From assembly GCA_004558115.1 (NCBI GenBank), contig SFDT01000040.1, forward strand, positions 1 to 13,228: DNA of 13,228 bases, given 5' to 3'. Under the pieces are notes generated by a model. That model saw only the letters and a program-made list of their open reading frames with translations. It made no database searches and had not been told where the DNA came from. The position numbers were made by a program, and so were the translations under genes. Shown in pieces: positions 7,573 to 13,228 of this stretch. Source of the DNA: Clostridiales bacterium (GTDB lineage: Bacteria; Bacillota; Clostridia; Oscillospirales; Oscillospiraceae). Position 1 is the stretch's first letter. Every line of letters starts with the position of its first letter.

Positions 7573-8202
7573 TCAGCATAGCGCCGGAAGCTGCCAGCCC
7601 ACCGCCAGGGCGCCCTTTCGGACCGTAATGGTGGCAGCAGGCTCCAGGAGATGATTGCTGACGCCCAGGGGGAATTCCGGCGTCAGCACGGCGTCCTTCA
7701 GGGGATACTGAAAGCCCACTTCGTCGATCCCCTCCGCCCGGTCTCCCAGGCAAAAGGCGGAAAACAGCCCCCATTCCACCGTCTTTTCAATGGTGAGGGA
7801 TTCGTTCTCCAGCACGGTCCAGACAAAATCGTCGTCATAGAGGTAGCCCCTGGCGCCCCGCCGCCGGATGAACAGCAGCGTCTGGAGATTTGCCAGCGTA
7901 TGGTCCAGCCGCTTGCCGCCGGTGCCGCCGTAAATATAAACCGTGTCACAGCCCTGCTCCAATGCGGTCTTCACCGCCAGCATGGTGTCCGTATCGTCCT
8001 TTTCCACGGGAGAGCGGTGGATATTGGCAAAATCCTCCGGCTGGTCCATGGAGTCGAAATCCCCCAGCAGCAAATCCGGCACGATGCCGGCCTGGCGGCA
8101 GACGCGGTAGCCCGCGTCGGCGGCAATAACAAAGTCGCCGGGAGCGGGACGCTCCCGCAGGCCGTAAAAGGTCCCGGCGGCAAAAATAAAGCTTCGCTTC
8201 AT
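7573..8202 (-). CDS. thiN: Thiamine diphosphokinase
   Basis: A 209-residue cytoplasmic enzyme that transfers pyrophosphate from ATP to thiamine, giving thiamine diphosphate and AMP. Family motifs are clear: AADAGYR at 27-33, PDLLLGDFDS at 42-51, EKDDTD at 67-72 (metal and pyrophosphate binding), GGTGGKRLDHTLANL at 92-106, and PLGVSNH near 181-187 in the thiamine-binding C-terminal domain. Length is normal for the family. The start ATG 8202 has AGGAG 9-10 bases upstream; another ATG in that leader is out of frame. It has its own promoter and is a single-gene unit. No TPP riboswitch is visible in the roughly 50-base leader. No functional link to the purine genes is apparent, so the adjacency is probably incidental. 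Confidence 0.93.
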   Translation of the reverse strand: MKRSFIFAAGTFYGLRERPAPGDFVIAADAGYRVCRQAGIVPDLLLGDFDSMDQPEDFANIHRSPVEKDDTDTMLAVKTALEQGCDTVYIYGGTGGKRLDHTLANLQTLLFIRRRGARGYLYDDDFVWTVLENESLTIEKTVEWGLFSAFCLGDRAEGIDEVGFQYPLKDAVLTPEFPLGVSNHLLEPAATITVRKGALAVGWQLPALC

Positions 8203-8261
8203 GGATCATCACTCCTGAAAGTACCGGAGAACTACCGGCATCGTTCCCGTGTTGCCTGTTC

Positions 8262-8290
8262 AGTATAGCATATTCCCCCGCCGCTGGCAA
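8262..8290 (-). promoter_or_regulatory. Sigma-A promoter of thiN
   Basis: Read on the minus strand: TTGCCA (8285-8290), 17-base spacer, TATACT (8262-8267). The -35 box begins just 8 bases after the terminator hairpin of the preceding operon. The leader is about 50 bases long. Confidence 0.82.
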
Positions 8291-8297
8291 ATGAATT

Positions 8298-8322
8298 GGC
8301 CCGCCGGAACTTCCGGCGGGCC
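8298..8322 (-). terminator. Terminator hairpin of the ktr operon
   Basis: GGCCCGCCGG / CCGGCGGGCC, a perfect 10-bp stem with an AACTT loop. On the minus strand it is followed by AATTCATTTG, a poor but T-biased tail. It begins 7 bases after the stop of the 57-residue ORF and separates it from thiN. Confidence 0.65.
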
Positions 8323-8329
8323 TGGGGTC

Positions 8330-8503
8330 TTATTCGATGTGCTCCTCGCAGAAATTGTCCACTACCCGGTATCCCATCTCTCCCGGTTCCGCCACCGGGA
8401 ATTCAGCAATGCTCACCGGGTCAAACAGCGGGCAAAGCCGCTTCTCCGGCTCCAGCCGCAGTACCGGCGCCCGGTCGCGGCGGCCGTTTTCTCCGCGCTT
8501 CAT
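8330..8503 (-). CDS. Unrecognised 57-residue protein at the end of the ktr operon
   Basis: I do not recognise this family. The predicted product begins MKRGENGRRDRAPVLRLEPE and ends VVDNFCEEHIE: a basic start, an acidic end, two cysteines (about 24 and 52), no membrane segment and no signal peptide. Support for it being real: ATG 8503 has GGGGTGA about 6-8 bases upstream, the stop is followed within 7 bases by a strong terminator hairpin, and the ORF fills the gap between ktrA and that terminator on the same strand. A GTG at 8512 would add three residues. The 61-base gap after ktrA contains a small 6-bp hairpin. A role with the potassium system is suggested only by position. It may instead be an unrelated small cytosolic protein. 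Confidence 0.55.
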   Translation of the reverse strand: MKRGENGRRDRAPVLRLEPEKRLCPLFDPVSIAEFPVAEPGEMGYRVVDNFCEEHIE

Positions 8504-8540
8504 GCAGATCACCCCGTCCGCAGTATGTGCAAAACGGGAA

Positions 8541-8559
8541 CGGATTATGACAAAATCCG
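8541..8559 (-). other. Small hairpin between ktrA and the 57-residue ORF
   Basis: CGGATT (8541-8546) pairs with AATCCG (8554-8559) around a 7-base loop. In the minus-strand transcript it is followed by TTCCCGTTTT. It is too weak to call a terminator with confidence; it could be an attenuator or an RNA-end stabiliser that lowers expression of the last ORF. Confidence 0.3.
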
Positions 8560-8564
8560 CGTTG

Positions 8565-9215
8565 TTATTCCTTCTCCATCAGCCGCAGGCCGGCATCCTT
8601 GTCGCCGGCGATGATCAGATGGGCATCCGGCTGAAAGCGGTATTCCGGGTTCAGCAGCGGTACGATCTCGTCCCCCGTCTTCAGGCCCAGGATGTTCACG
8701 TTATACCGGCGGCGGACATCCACCTGGGCCACGGTCTTTCCCTCCCACTCCCGGGGAGTCTCGATCTCCAAAATGGCATATTTCGGCGTTAATTCGATGT
8801 AGTCAAAGGCATTGTCCGCGGAAAAGCGCATGGCGACCCGGTGGGCCATGTCCATCTCCGTGTGGATGACAAAATCGGCGCCGATCTTCTTCAGGAACTT
8901 GATCTGCTTTTCCCGGTCCGCCCGGGCCACCACGCAGCGGGCGCCCAGTTCCTTCAGCGTGGCAGTGACCTCCAGAGAAGTCTGGAAATCGTCACTGACG
9001 CAGACGAAGCACACATCAAAATTCCGCACTCCCAGGGAGGCCAGCACCTGCTCATCCTGGCAGTCCCCCACGCAGGCGGCCGTGGCCACGGAAGCCATCT
9101 TTGCCACCCGCTCCTCGTCCTGGTCCACCACCATGACCTCGTTGCCCAGTTCCATGAGCTTATGGGTCAGATGGATGCCGAACCGGCCCAGGCCGATCAC
9201 CAAAAAGGATTTCAT
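8565..9215 (-). CDS. ktrA: Potassium uptake regulatory subunit KtrA (RCK domain)
   Basis: A 216-residue cytoplasmic protein that forms a ring under the KtrB channel and gates it in response to bound nucleotide. The N-terminal RCK/Rossmann domain has GLGRFG at 8-13, the ribose-binding acidic position D31 in VVDQDEE, and GDCQD at 50-54. An RCK-C (TrkA-C) domain occupies roughly 137-216, with IELTPKYAILEI and HLIIAGD. One RCK-N plus one RCK-C is the KtrA length; TrkA proteins have the pair twice. The start ATG 9215 has AAAGGAG 10 bases upstream, beginning right at the ktrB stop, so the pair is probably co-translated. In some Firmicutes this family is controlled by c-di-AMP binding to the RCK-C domain; I cannot tell from sequence whether that holds here. 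Confidence 0.93.
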   Translation of the reverse strand: MKSFLVIGLGRFGIHLTHKLMELGNEVMVVDQDEERVAKMASVATAACVGDCQDEQVLASLGVRNFDVCFVCVSDDFQTSLEVTATLKELGARCVVARADREKQIKFLKKIGADFVIHTEMDMAHRVAMRFSADNAFDYIELTPKYAILEIETPREWEGKTVAQVDVRRRYNVNILGLKTGDEIVPLLNPEYRFQPDAHLIIAGDKDAGLRLMEKE

Positions 9216-9231
9216 ATCGTCCCTACTCCTT

Positions 9232-10557
9232 TCAACCGATCAGGATTTTTTCCGGCACGTTCCGCAGATGGGCCCGGGGCCGGTCCCGGGTGATGGCCAT
9301 GGCCACGGACATGCTGCCTACCCGTCCGGCAAACATCATCAGCGTCACCGTGATTTTGGAAAACGCCGGCAACGTGGCGGTGATGCCCCGGGTCAGGCCC
9401 ACGGTGCCCATGGCGGAAATGGACTCAAACAGCGCGTCATCCAGCGCAATGCCCTGGAGGCACAGCACCATGCATCCGGCGATGCAGACCATGAAATACA
9501 TGCTGACGGAAGAAAACGCCTTGTGGATATCCGCCTCGTCCAGACGGCGGCCGAACAGGTCCACATCCTCCCGCCGGCGCACACGGGCCAAAGCACTGAG
9601 TACCAGCACGGCGAAGGTGTTCACCTTGATGCCGCCGCCGGTGGAGCCGGAGCCGGCGCCGATAAACATGAGGACCATGGTCAGCAAAGTTCCGCTGGCG
9701 CTGAGGGAACGCAGGTCCACGGTGTTGAAGCCGGCGGTACGGGGCGTCACCGCCTGGAAGGCCGCCATCAGCAGCTGCTCCCCAGTGGAGGCTCCGGCAA
9801 AGGCGTGGTCCCCCTCCAAAATATAAAAGGCTCCCGCGCTTAAAAAGAACACCAGCAGCGTGCCGGTAAAGGCGATCTTGCTGTGGAGCCTCCACTGGCG
9901 GAAGCGCATCCCGTGGGTGAGGATGTCATCCCACACCAAAAAGCCCAGGCCGCCGGCGATGATGAGGAGGATGAGCACGATGTTCAAATAGGGTTCCCCC
10001 GCCGCCGAGGTCAGGGATGAACCGGTCCCCAGCAGGTCAAAGCCGGCGTTGCAGAAAGCGGAAATTGCGTGGAACACCGCCATCCAAACGCCCCGCAGGC
10101 CGTACCGGGGGCAAAACCACACCAGCAGCGCCGCCGCGCCAAGGCACTCACAGGCGACCGTCACCTTCAGCGCCCGGCGGGTCAGCCGCACCACGCCGCC
10201 CATCTGCAGCGCCCCCACGGAGTCCATGAGGATGGAGCGTTGGTGGAGCCCGATGCGCCGCCCCAGGAAAATGGACACCAGGGCGGACACCGTCATGAAG
10301 CTGAGGCCGCCGATCTGGATGAGCACCAAAATCACCGCCTGTCCAAACAGCGTGAACTGGGTCCAGGTATCGTACAGCACCAGCCCCGTGACGCAGGAGG
10401 CGGAGGCGGCGGTGAACAGGGCATCCAGAAACGGCAGGCTGCCGCGGTCCCGGGACGCCCAGGGCAGCATCAGCAGCAAAGCCCCCAGCAAAATGAGACA
10501 CGCGAAGCTCAGCGCCAGGCTCTGGACGGCATTGAGCGTAAAACGGCGACGGTCCAT
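9232..10557 (-). CDS. ktrB: Potassium uptake channel subunit KtrB (TrkH/KtrB family)
   Basis: A 441-residue membrane protein that carries K+ (often Na+-assisted) into the cell. It shows the four pore-loop pattern of the family, each with a central glycine: CVTGLV (55-60), CNAGFD (169-174), TAGFNT (274-279) and TVGLTR (385-390). The glycine-rich intramembrane gate GAGSGSTGGGIKVNT lies at 301-315. Long hydrophobic stretches alternate with these loops, as expected for four M1-P-M2 units. The start ATG 10557 has GAGGAGG about 5 bases upstream; an in-frame TTG at 10575 lies before that site and is unlikely. It is the first gene of ktrB-ktrA-small ORF, with a near-consensus promoter, and diverges from the sigma factor gene. 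Confidence 0.95.
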   Translation of the reverse strand: MDRRRFTLNAVQSLALSFACLILLGALLLMLPWASRDRGSLPFLDALFTAASASCVTGLVLYDTWTQFTLFGQAVILVLIQIGGLSFMTVSALVSIFLGRRIGLHQRSILMDSVGALQMGGVVRLTRRALKVTVACECLGAAALLVWFCPRYGLRGVWMAVFHAISAFCNAGFDLLGTGSSLTSAAGEPYLNIVLILLIIAGGLGFLVWDDILTHGMRFRQWRLHSKIAFTGTLLVFFLSAGAFYILEGDHAFAGASTGEQLLMAAFQAVTPRTAGFNTVDLRSLSASGTLLTMVLMFIGAGSGSTGGGIKVNTFAVLVLSALARVRRREDVDLFGRRLDEADIHKAFSSVSMYFMVCIAGCMVLCLQGIALDDALFESISAMGTVGLTRGITATLPAFSKITVTLMMFAGRVGSMSVAMAITRDRPRAHLRNVPEKILIG

Positions 10558-10595
10558 GGGTCCCTCCTCTTGCAAAAACGGATCATAATGTGGCT

Positions 10596-10624
10596 ATTAT
10601 ACCCTGCTCTCTCCCATTTTTCAA
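10596..10624 (-). promoter_or_regulatory. Sigma-A promoter of the ktr operon
   Basis: Read on the minus strand: TTGAAA (10619-10624), 17-base spacer, perfect TATAAT (10596-10601). The leader to the ktrB ATG is about 30 bases. No ydaO-type c-di-AMP riboswitch fits in so short a leader. Confidence 0.88.
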
Positions 10625-10664
10625 CCCGGCCTGCCGTCCTCTGGCCTTTTGGCGCCCGTCCCCT

Positions 10665-10670
10665 TATAAT
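10665..10670 (+). promoter_or_regulatory. Candidate -10 box for the sigma factor gene
   Basis: A perfect TATAAT, but no good -35 hexamer at 16-18 bases upstream (TGGCCT region). Transcription would begin near 10677, giving a leader of about 54 bases to the GTG at 10731. I see no typical ECF -35 (GGAAC) here. Confidence 0.4.
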
Positions 10671-10730
10671 ATTTTTATGATCAGGAAACCATCCCTGTTT
10701 TTTCTCGTCTTACACAGCAAAGGAAAGGAG

Positions 10731-11300
10731 GTGTTCCCCACGGAGGACAAAGAGATCATCGAGCTGTACTGGCAGCGGGACCAGCAGGCCATTCAGGAGA
10801 CCGCCGGCAAGTACGGCACCTTTCTGCACAGCATCGCCTGGAACATCCTCCGCAGCCACGGCGATGCCGAGGAATGCGTCAACGACACATATCTGCGGAC
10901 CTGGAACGCCATCCCGTCGGCGCGTCCTTCCGCCTTCCGGGCCTGGCTGGGGCGCATCGCCCGGAACCTGAGCCTGGACCGCTGGAAGCAAGGCCGGACT
11001 CAGAAGCGGGGCGGCGGGGAAACGGAACTGCTGTTGGGAGAGCTGGACAGGTGCGTACCCTCTCCCCGGCGTACGGAAAGCCACCTGGAGGACCAGGAGC
11101 TGGCGTCTCTCATCAGCGCGTTTTTGCGGCGGCTTCCCCGGGAAGCCCGGGTCATTTTCCTGCGGCGGTACTGGTTCGGAGATGACCTGGCCGCCATTGC
11201 CGCCCGGCTGGGCTGCGGGCAGGGCAAGGTAAAATCCTCCCTGTTCCGCACCCGAAACGCCCTGCGGACCTATCTGGAACAGGAGGGGGTGTCTTTATGA
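10731..11300 (+). CDS. ECF-type RNA polymerase sigma factor
   Basis: About 189 residues. A sigma-70 region 2 lies at about 27-92 (KYGTFLHSIAWNIL, AEECVNDTYLRTWNAI, then AWLGRIARNLSLDRW), and a region 4 helix-turn-helix at about 125-183 (LRRLPREARVIFLRRYWFGD, LAAIAARLGCGQGKVKSSLFRTRNAL). There is no region 3, as in ECF sigmas. It would redirect RNA polymerase to a small regulon. The start is unsure. GTG 10731 has AAAGGA 6 bases upstream. ACG 10740 sits 8 bases after AAAGGAGG, where an ATG would be expected. ATG 10677 is in frame but lies at the predicted transcription start with no ribosome binding site. Its stop overlaps the next gene by ATGA, linking it to a probable anti-sigma factor. Confidence 0.88.
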   Translation: MFPTEDKEIIELYWQRDQQAIQETAGKYGTFLHSIAWNILRSHGDAEECVNDTYLRTWNAIPSARPSAFRAWLGRIARNLSLDRWKQGRTQKRGGGETELLLGELDRCVPSPRRTESHLEDQELASLISAFLRRLPREARVIFLRRYWFGDDLAAIAARLGCGQGKVKSSLFRTRNALRTYLEQEGVSL

Positions 11301-12862
11301 ACGGAGAACGGTTGTTCCGCGTTTTGGGCCTGGTGGATGAAGACCTGATCGAAGAAGCCGCTTCCCCCGCTCCCCGGCGGCGGAGGGCCATTGGGCGCGC
11401 CGCGGCGGCGGCCGCCTGCGCGGTGCTGGTATGCGGCGCGGGGCTTGCCTGGCTGGTGACCGGCGGCTTCCGGGGATACGGCTCCTCCGCGCCGGGAGAG
11501 AGCGGCAGCGGCATCGCCCACGAAAGTGAGCCCCTTGGCTCGGAGGGCACCGCCTTCATGTCCTACGCGGGTCCGGTGTTTCCTCTGGCCACAACGGAAG
11601 AAGCCCCCGGCCTGACGGCGGAGCGGACCATTACCTGGGACTTTGCCCCCGGGGCCTATGAGGACGGTTCTTCCCGCCAGTGGGGCGCTGAAGTGACAGA
11701 CCGCTATATCTTAACAAACTCCACGGACAGTGACATAACGGTGACGGCCCTGTACCCCTTTGCCGGTTCGTTCCGGGAGCTTGCATCCCAGCTGCCCACA
11801 GTGACCGTGGACGGGGCGGCGGCTGCCTCTATCCTCTATGCCGGGGCCTACGCCGGTGGATTCCGGGACGCCGGCCTGGAGGACGGCTCCACCTGGAACC
11901 TGGAATACCTGGACAGCTGGACGGACTACCGGGCTCTGCTGGAGGACGGCAGCTATCTGGAACGGGCCCTGGGGAACGGTCCGTCCCTGGATATTCCGGT
12001 GACGGTGTACGAATTTACCGACTCCCAGGCCCCGGCGGGCCATGACGCCGCCACCCAGGCCATCACGTTCACCATCGACCAAGAAAAGGCCACGGTCCTC
12101 ACATACGGCTTTAACGGCTCCAGCTGGGATACGGAGACCGGCTGGCGGCAGTACAGCTATTTCGTGCCCAACGGCCAGCGCCGGGATACGGACCCCAAGC
12201 TGCTGGCAGTACTGGGGGAGGACATTGGGACTTACACTCTGGACGGTTACGAAAACGGCGCCTGCGAGGCAGAGTTGGACGGCGTCAGCTGCACCGTCAC
12301 CCGGCGGGAAACCACGCTGGACGTGGTGCTGGACCTGCTGTGCCGGGCCTATTTGGAGACGCAAGCCGACTGGCAGTGGGGCATGACCGGGGAGGAGACA
12401 GCGGCGGTGCCTTACGCCCTGTTCCGCCGGGCCGCGGCGGAGCTTCTGGTCCAGTACGGCGTCCTGGCGGAGAGCGATACAGTGGACCGCTACGCCAACG
12501 GACGGCTGGATGACATCCTCAGCGAGGCCATGAGCCAGCAGCGGGTGCTGTATCTGGCGGTACCCGTCACGATCCCGGCAGGCAATACTTTGGAGCTCAC
12601 CTATGCGCTTTGGAAAGAGCCCAGCTTTGACTACGGCTGCTCCGGCTCGGAAAACGTGGGGCTCCAGGGCTACGACCTGGTGACCCGGCTGGGGTCCACA
12701 CTGGACTTCACCGCCCAGACCGCCGCTTTGGTCCATACGGAAGCCATTGAGCTGGTCCGGGACAATTTTGGCTTCGATCTGGCATCCGGCGTCACCGAGG
12801 CGAAGCTGGACCCGGAAGCTGAGCACTACTATCTGGAGATCCGCCCCATTGCATCAGATTGA
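11297..12862 (+). CDS. Single-pass membrane protein, probable anti-sigma factor/sensor
   Basis: 521 residues. A short cytoplasmic N-terminus (MNGERLFRVLGLVDEDLIEE, then a PRRRR stretch at about 26-30) resembles the sigma-binding tails of Clostridia proteins encoded after ECF sigma genes. One hydrophobic segment follows at about 35-57 (AAAAAACAVLVCGAGLAWLV), then a roughly 460-residue outer part rich in Asp, Thr, Tyr and Gly, including TDRYILTNSTDSDITVTALYPF near 135-156. That outer part looks like beta-rich folds, and I do not recognise it. The ATG overlaps the sigma stop (ATGA), so the two are translated together. Function by context: it holds the sigma factor at the membrane and releases it on an outside signal. 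The signal is unknown. I saw no zinc-finger HXXXCXXC motif, so it is not a ZAS-type anti-sigma. Confidence 0.75.
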   Translation: MNGERLFRVLGLVDEDLIEEAASPAPRRRRAIGRAAAAAACAVLVCGAGLAWLVTGGFRGYGSSAPGESGSGIAHESEPLGSEGTAFMSYAGPVFPLATTEEAPGLTAERTITWDFAPGAYEDGSSRQWGAEVTDRYILTNSTDSDITVTALYPFAGSFRELASQLPTVTVDGAAAASILYAGAYAGGFRDAGLEDGSTWNLEYLDSWTDYRALLEDGSYLERALGNGPSLDIPVTVYEFTDSQAPAGHDAATQAITFTIDQEKATVLTYGFNGSSWDTETGWRQYSYFVPNGQRRDTDPKLLAVLGEDIGTYTLDGYENGACEAELDGVSCTVTRRETTLDVVLDLLCRAYLETQADWQWGMTGEETAAVPYALFRRAAAELLVQYGVLAESDTVDRYANGRLDDILSEAMSQQRVLYLAVPVTIPAGNTLELTYALWKEPSFDYGCSGSENVGLQGYDLVTRLGSTLDFTAQTAALVHTEAIELVRDNFGFDLASGVTEAKLDPEAEHYYLEIRPIASD

Positions 12863-12878
12863 GCCCATGTGGTATACT
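12849..12878 (+). promoter_or_regulatory. Sigma-A promoter of the truncated phosphatase-like ORF
   Basis: TTGCAT (12849-12854), 18-base spacer, TATACT (12873-12878). The -35 box overlaps the last codons of the membrane protein gene. It points to the ATG at 12905, leaving a leader of about 20 bases. Confidence 0.7.
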
Positions 12879-12904
12879 GAGAAAAAACACCACGGAGGTC
12901 ATCT

Positions 12905-13036
12905 ATGCACAGGGTCTTATTTATCTGCCACGGCAGTATCCTAAGAAGCCTCGAAAAAGCCTGTTATATCAACGGTTTTCGTCGCTCAAACGGCGCGTAC
13001 TACACCACAATTACACCATTTGTGAAAGAGCTTTGA
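12905..13036 (+). pseudogene. 43-codon ORF opening like a low-molecular-weight tyrosine phosphatase, then diverging
   Basis: The first residues, MHRVLFICHGSILRS, match the start of low-molecular-weight protein tyrosine phosphatases (VLFVCxGNxCRS). The CX5R loop is intact, but the Asn and second Cys of the signature are replaced by Ser and Leu. After that the chain (LEKACYINGFRRSNGAYYTT, then ITPFVKEL, stop) no longer resembles the enzyme, which should run about 150 residues. A promoter and GGAGG 6 bases before the ATG are in place, so the 5' end looks like a working gene start. The following DNA is AT-rich. The simplest reading is a phosphatase gene cut by an integrated element whose sequence supplies the new tail. 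A genuine short conserved protein is the alternative. Confidence 0.5.
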
Positions 13037-13228
13037 TGTGACAGATAAGAATAACAAGAAATACGATAAGACGGTTTTGATCCAATAACATAAAAATGGC
13101 ACCATATTCAGTGCGAATACTGAATATGGTGGAGACCGCAGAAAATTCTGTGTAATCGACGTTCCTCGACAGTATGAAAATCTTCGACTAAGTCAAGAAT
13201 GAGAACAAACATTCAAGACGAGGAGACG
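12945..13228 (+). mobile_element. Possible end of an integrated mobile element (AT-rich, extends past the window)
   Basis: From about the divergence point of the phosphatase-like ORF to the window end, GC falls to roughly 33-45% by hand count per line, against clearly above 55% in the genes to the left. The stretch holds a perfect 13-bp hairpin and no complete recognisable gene. A reading frame open from ATG 13199 to the end (MRTNIQDEET) is too short to judge and has no good ribosome binding site. No integrase, relaxase or direct repeat is visible, so the left boundary and element type are inference. Confidence 0.35.
13100..13131 (+). repeat. Perfect 13-bp inverted repeat
   Basis: CACCATATTCAGT (13100-13112) and ACTGAATATGGTG (13119-13131) pair perfectly around GCGAAT. 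There is no T-run on either side (GAGACC follows; TTTTTATG follows on the other strand, which could make a weak minus-strand terminator). It could be a recombinase or regulator site, or an RNA hairpin, in the AT-rich tail. Confidence 0.6.

Noticed and set aside
8812..9843. Plus-strand frame of 343 codons across ktrA and ktrB
   Set aside because: It spans two real genes and their gap on the other strand, has no known domain, and its composition is that of a shadow frame.
11711..12826. 371-codon minus-strand frame opposite the anti-sigma-like gene
   Set aside because: No recognisable motif and no ribosome binding site. The plus-strand gene is coupled by ATGA to the sigma factor, making this a shadow frame.
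12860..12890. Terminator for the sigma/anti-sigma operon after the stop codon
   Set aside because: No hairpin with T-run is present; a promoter for the next ORF occupies this stretch.
13037..13087. 16-codon GTG-started peptide (VTDKNNKKYDKTVLIQ)
   Set aside because: Too short, no ribosome binding site other than the preceding coding sequence, and composition simply reflects AT-rich DNA.
1..13228. CRISPR arrays, tRNA or rRNA genes, selenocysteine insertion
   Set aside because: No regularly spaced repeats, no tRNA cloverleaf or rRNA stretch was seen, and no gene needs UGA read-through. Selenium in the hydroxylase family is part of the cofactor, not selenocysteine.

Overview
The window looks like chromosomal DNA of a high-GC anaerobic Firmicute, most likely a gut Clostridia member of the Oscillospiraceae type. 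The evidence is AAGGAGG-type ribosome binding sites, sigma-A promoters, very GC-rich coding DNA, two molybdenum hydroxylases with a cytidylyltransferase of the kind found with selenium-dependent purine enzymes, and a Clostridia-style ECF sigma/anti-sigma pair. The genus is an inference only.

Layout, left to right. At 1-~445 is the left end of an IS200/IS605-type insertion sequence: a tnpA cut off by the window edge, a leader inverted repeat that would hide the tnpA ribosome binding site, and an end hairpin. At 470-4157 (minus strand) is an operon xdhA-xdhB-xdhC, in the E. coli gene order and with E. coli-like subunit sizes, encoding a three-subunit xanthine dehydrogenase. Divergently, 4250-4831 (plus) encodes a MocA-type molybdenum cofactor cytidylyltransferase with a clear promoter and terminator. 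Converging on it, 4877-7426 (minus) encodes a second, single-chain molybdenum hydroxylase (2Fe-2S plus molybdopterin domains, 849 aa) that resembles selenium-dependent xanthine dehydrogenase, with its own promoter and a structured leader. Together these form a purine hydroxylase island: two enzymes plus the factor that finishes their cofactor.

At 7573-8202 (minus) is thiamine diphosphokinase. At 8330-10557 (minus) is a potassium uptake operon, ktrB-ktrA, followed by an unrecognised 57-residue ORF and a strong hairpin terminator. At 10731-12862 (plus) an ECF-type sigma factor overlaps by ATGA a membrane protein with a large outer domain, a probable anti-sigma factor or sensor. The sigma start codon is ambiguous.

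At 12849-13036 a good promoter and ribosome binding site drive a 43-codon ORF that opens like a low-molecular-weight tyrosine phosphatase P-loop (CHGSILRS) and then departs from it. From there to the end the DNA is AT-rich and contains a perfect 13-bp hairpin. This looks like the boundary of an integrated mobile element lying to the right, perhaps inserted into a phosphatase gene. It is the part of the window with the most unexplained structure.
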